Shown in pieces: positions 5,260 through 5,745 of a DNA stretch of 5,745 nucleotides. The DNA is taken from contig JAATVR010000403.1 in the NCBI GenBank assembly GCA_014523665.1, positions 1 through 5,745 on the forward strand. The letters are read 5' to 3'. The DNA is from Nitrososphaerales archaeon TH526. Its GTDB lineage: Archaea; Thermoproteota; Nitrososphaeria; Nitrososphaerales; Nitrososphaeraceae. Every line of letters starts with the position of its first letter. Position 1 is the stretch's first letter. The notes under the pieces were generated by a model that did not search any database, was not told the origin of the DNA, and saw nothing but the letters and a program-made list of their open reading frames with translations. Position numbers and translations under genes: made by a program.

Positions 5260-5745
5260 ATGAATAGAACAAATCATATAACTGTAGCGTCCGTGATTGT
5301 GGCTCTTGCAACCGCGGCCATCGTCATAATTGCACCTAATCAATTCGTAAAGGCTCAGCAACCATCGCAGAATGCCTCACAGTTCACTGCAAATCTGACT
5401 GGAGAATCTGCTCTTCCCCCTATTACAACCAATGCAACTGGGAGCGCAGAATTTGCGGTTGTTGGAGATGGTAATACCATGACATATAAAATAGATGCAG
5501 ATAATATTGATAAAGTTACAGATGTTTTTGTCGCAGCCTCCAGTGGTGGACGATTTGTTGACTTGGTTCAACTTAGAAGTTCAGTCAATGAAGGCGTAAG
5601 TGGACCAATAAGCGGAACGCTAGTTGAAGGTAACTTTACAGCTTCTGATTTCACTGGAAGGTTGGACATAAATCAAATGTCAGGCTTGGTGAAGTTGATT
5701 CTTGACGGAAATGCATATGTTCGAGTTCAAACAACAGATGTGCCA
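5260..5745 (+). CDS. Secreted CHRD-domain-like protein, divergent (runs off right edge)
   Basis: 162 codons are open to the window edge. The ATG at 5260 was chosen over 5245 because of TATA spacing and because it gives a neat signal peptide: basic start MNRTNH, hydrophobic core at residues 7-25, and a likely cut after VKA (30-32). The mature part begins with a Gln/Asn/Ser linker, then a CHRD-like beta domain: FTANLTGESALPPITT (42-57), ATGSAEF (59-65), MTYKIDADNIDKVTDV (74-89), GPISGTL (115-121), FTASDFTGRL (126-135) and AYVRVQTTDVP (152-162). CHRD domains, first seen in chordin, are extracellular beta proteins and are common in these archaea; their role is unknown. Oddly, the usual xHIHxG stretch after the VT strand is replaced by VFVAASSGG (89-97), and the usual VHT by VQT (156-158), so the conserved histidines are gone. 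Expect a cell-surface or secreted location. The C-terminus, where a GEIRG-like motif usually comes, lies outside the window. Confidence 0.8.
   Translation, partial: MNRTNHITVASVIVALATAAIVIIAPNQFVKAQQPSQNASQFTANLTGESALPPITTNATGSAEFAVVGDGNTMTYKIDADNIDKVTDVFVAASSGGRFVDLVQLRSSVNEGVSGPISGTLVEGNFTASDFTGRLDINQMSGLVKLILDGNAYVRVQTTDVP

Noticed and set aside
5377..5571. 64-residue minus-strand open frame with several cysteines
   Set aside because: It is antisense to the CHRD-like gene, and the cysteines come from reverse-reading Ala/Thr-rich codons.

Overview
The window looks like AT-rich archaeal DNA, most likely from an ammonia-oxidising archaeon of the Nitrososphaeria (Thaumarchaeota), in the Nitrososphaera/Nitrosocosmicus neighbourhood. 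The reasons are AT-rich spacers with TATA-like boxes about 25-32 nt before start codons, an almost complete lack of Shine-Dalgarno sequences, a secreted CHRD-type protein, a small SWIM zinc-finger protein and a short four-helix membrane protein, all typical of such genomes. This assignment is inferred from gene style, not from a marker gene.

Layout from left to right. (a) 1-366, minus strand: the N-terminal 122 codons of an unrecognised soluble protein that runs off the left edge. (b) 367-848: a long spacer with promoters at both ends and a possible decayed minus-strand reading frame at 532-726. (c) 849-1247, plus: a small four-helix membrane protein of unknown function. (d) 1476-2025, minus: a decayed two-gene unit. 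The downstream gene is a frameshifted antibiotic-biosynthesis-monooxygenase (ABM)-like protein, 22 nt after a second broken frame rich in His, Tyr and Glu. (e) 2204-3592, minus, and 3691-4287, plus: the main module, an intact 462-residue FAD-dependent amine-oxidase/phytoene-desaturase-like oxidoreductase divergent from an intact TetR-family repressor. Their 98-bp spacer holds back-to-back TATA boxes, and TTGGTTGG-type sites lie in the spacer and over the oxidoreductase start, so they are good candidate operators. (f) 4288-4835: a gene-poor spacer. (g) 4836-5021, plus: a tiny SWIM zinc-finger protein, followed by six perfect copies of the heptamer TTTAGAG and a hairpin. (h) 5260-5745, plus: the secreted N-terminal part of a divergent CHRD-domain protein that runs off the right edge.

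How the genes may work together: the only clear functional unit is the repressor/oxidoreductase pair. It is most simply read as a ligand-inducible flavoenzyme of unknown substrate, probably of bacterial origin. The rest looks like accessory DNA with low gene density, at least two frame-disrupted genes and a short tandem repeat. No RNA gene, CRISPR array, transposase or complete mobile element was seen. I did not find a clear multi-gene defence or other wholly novel system.
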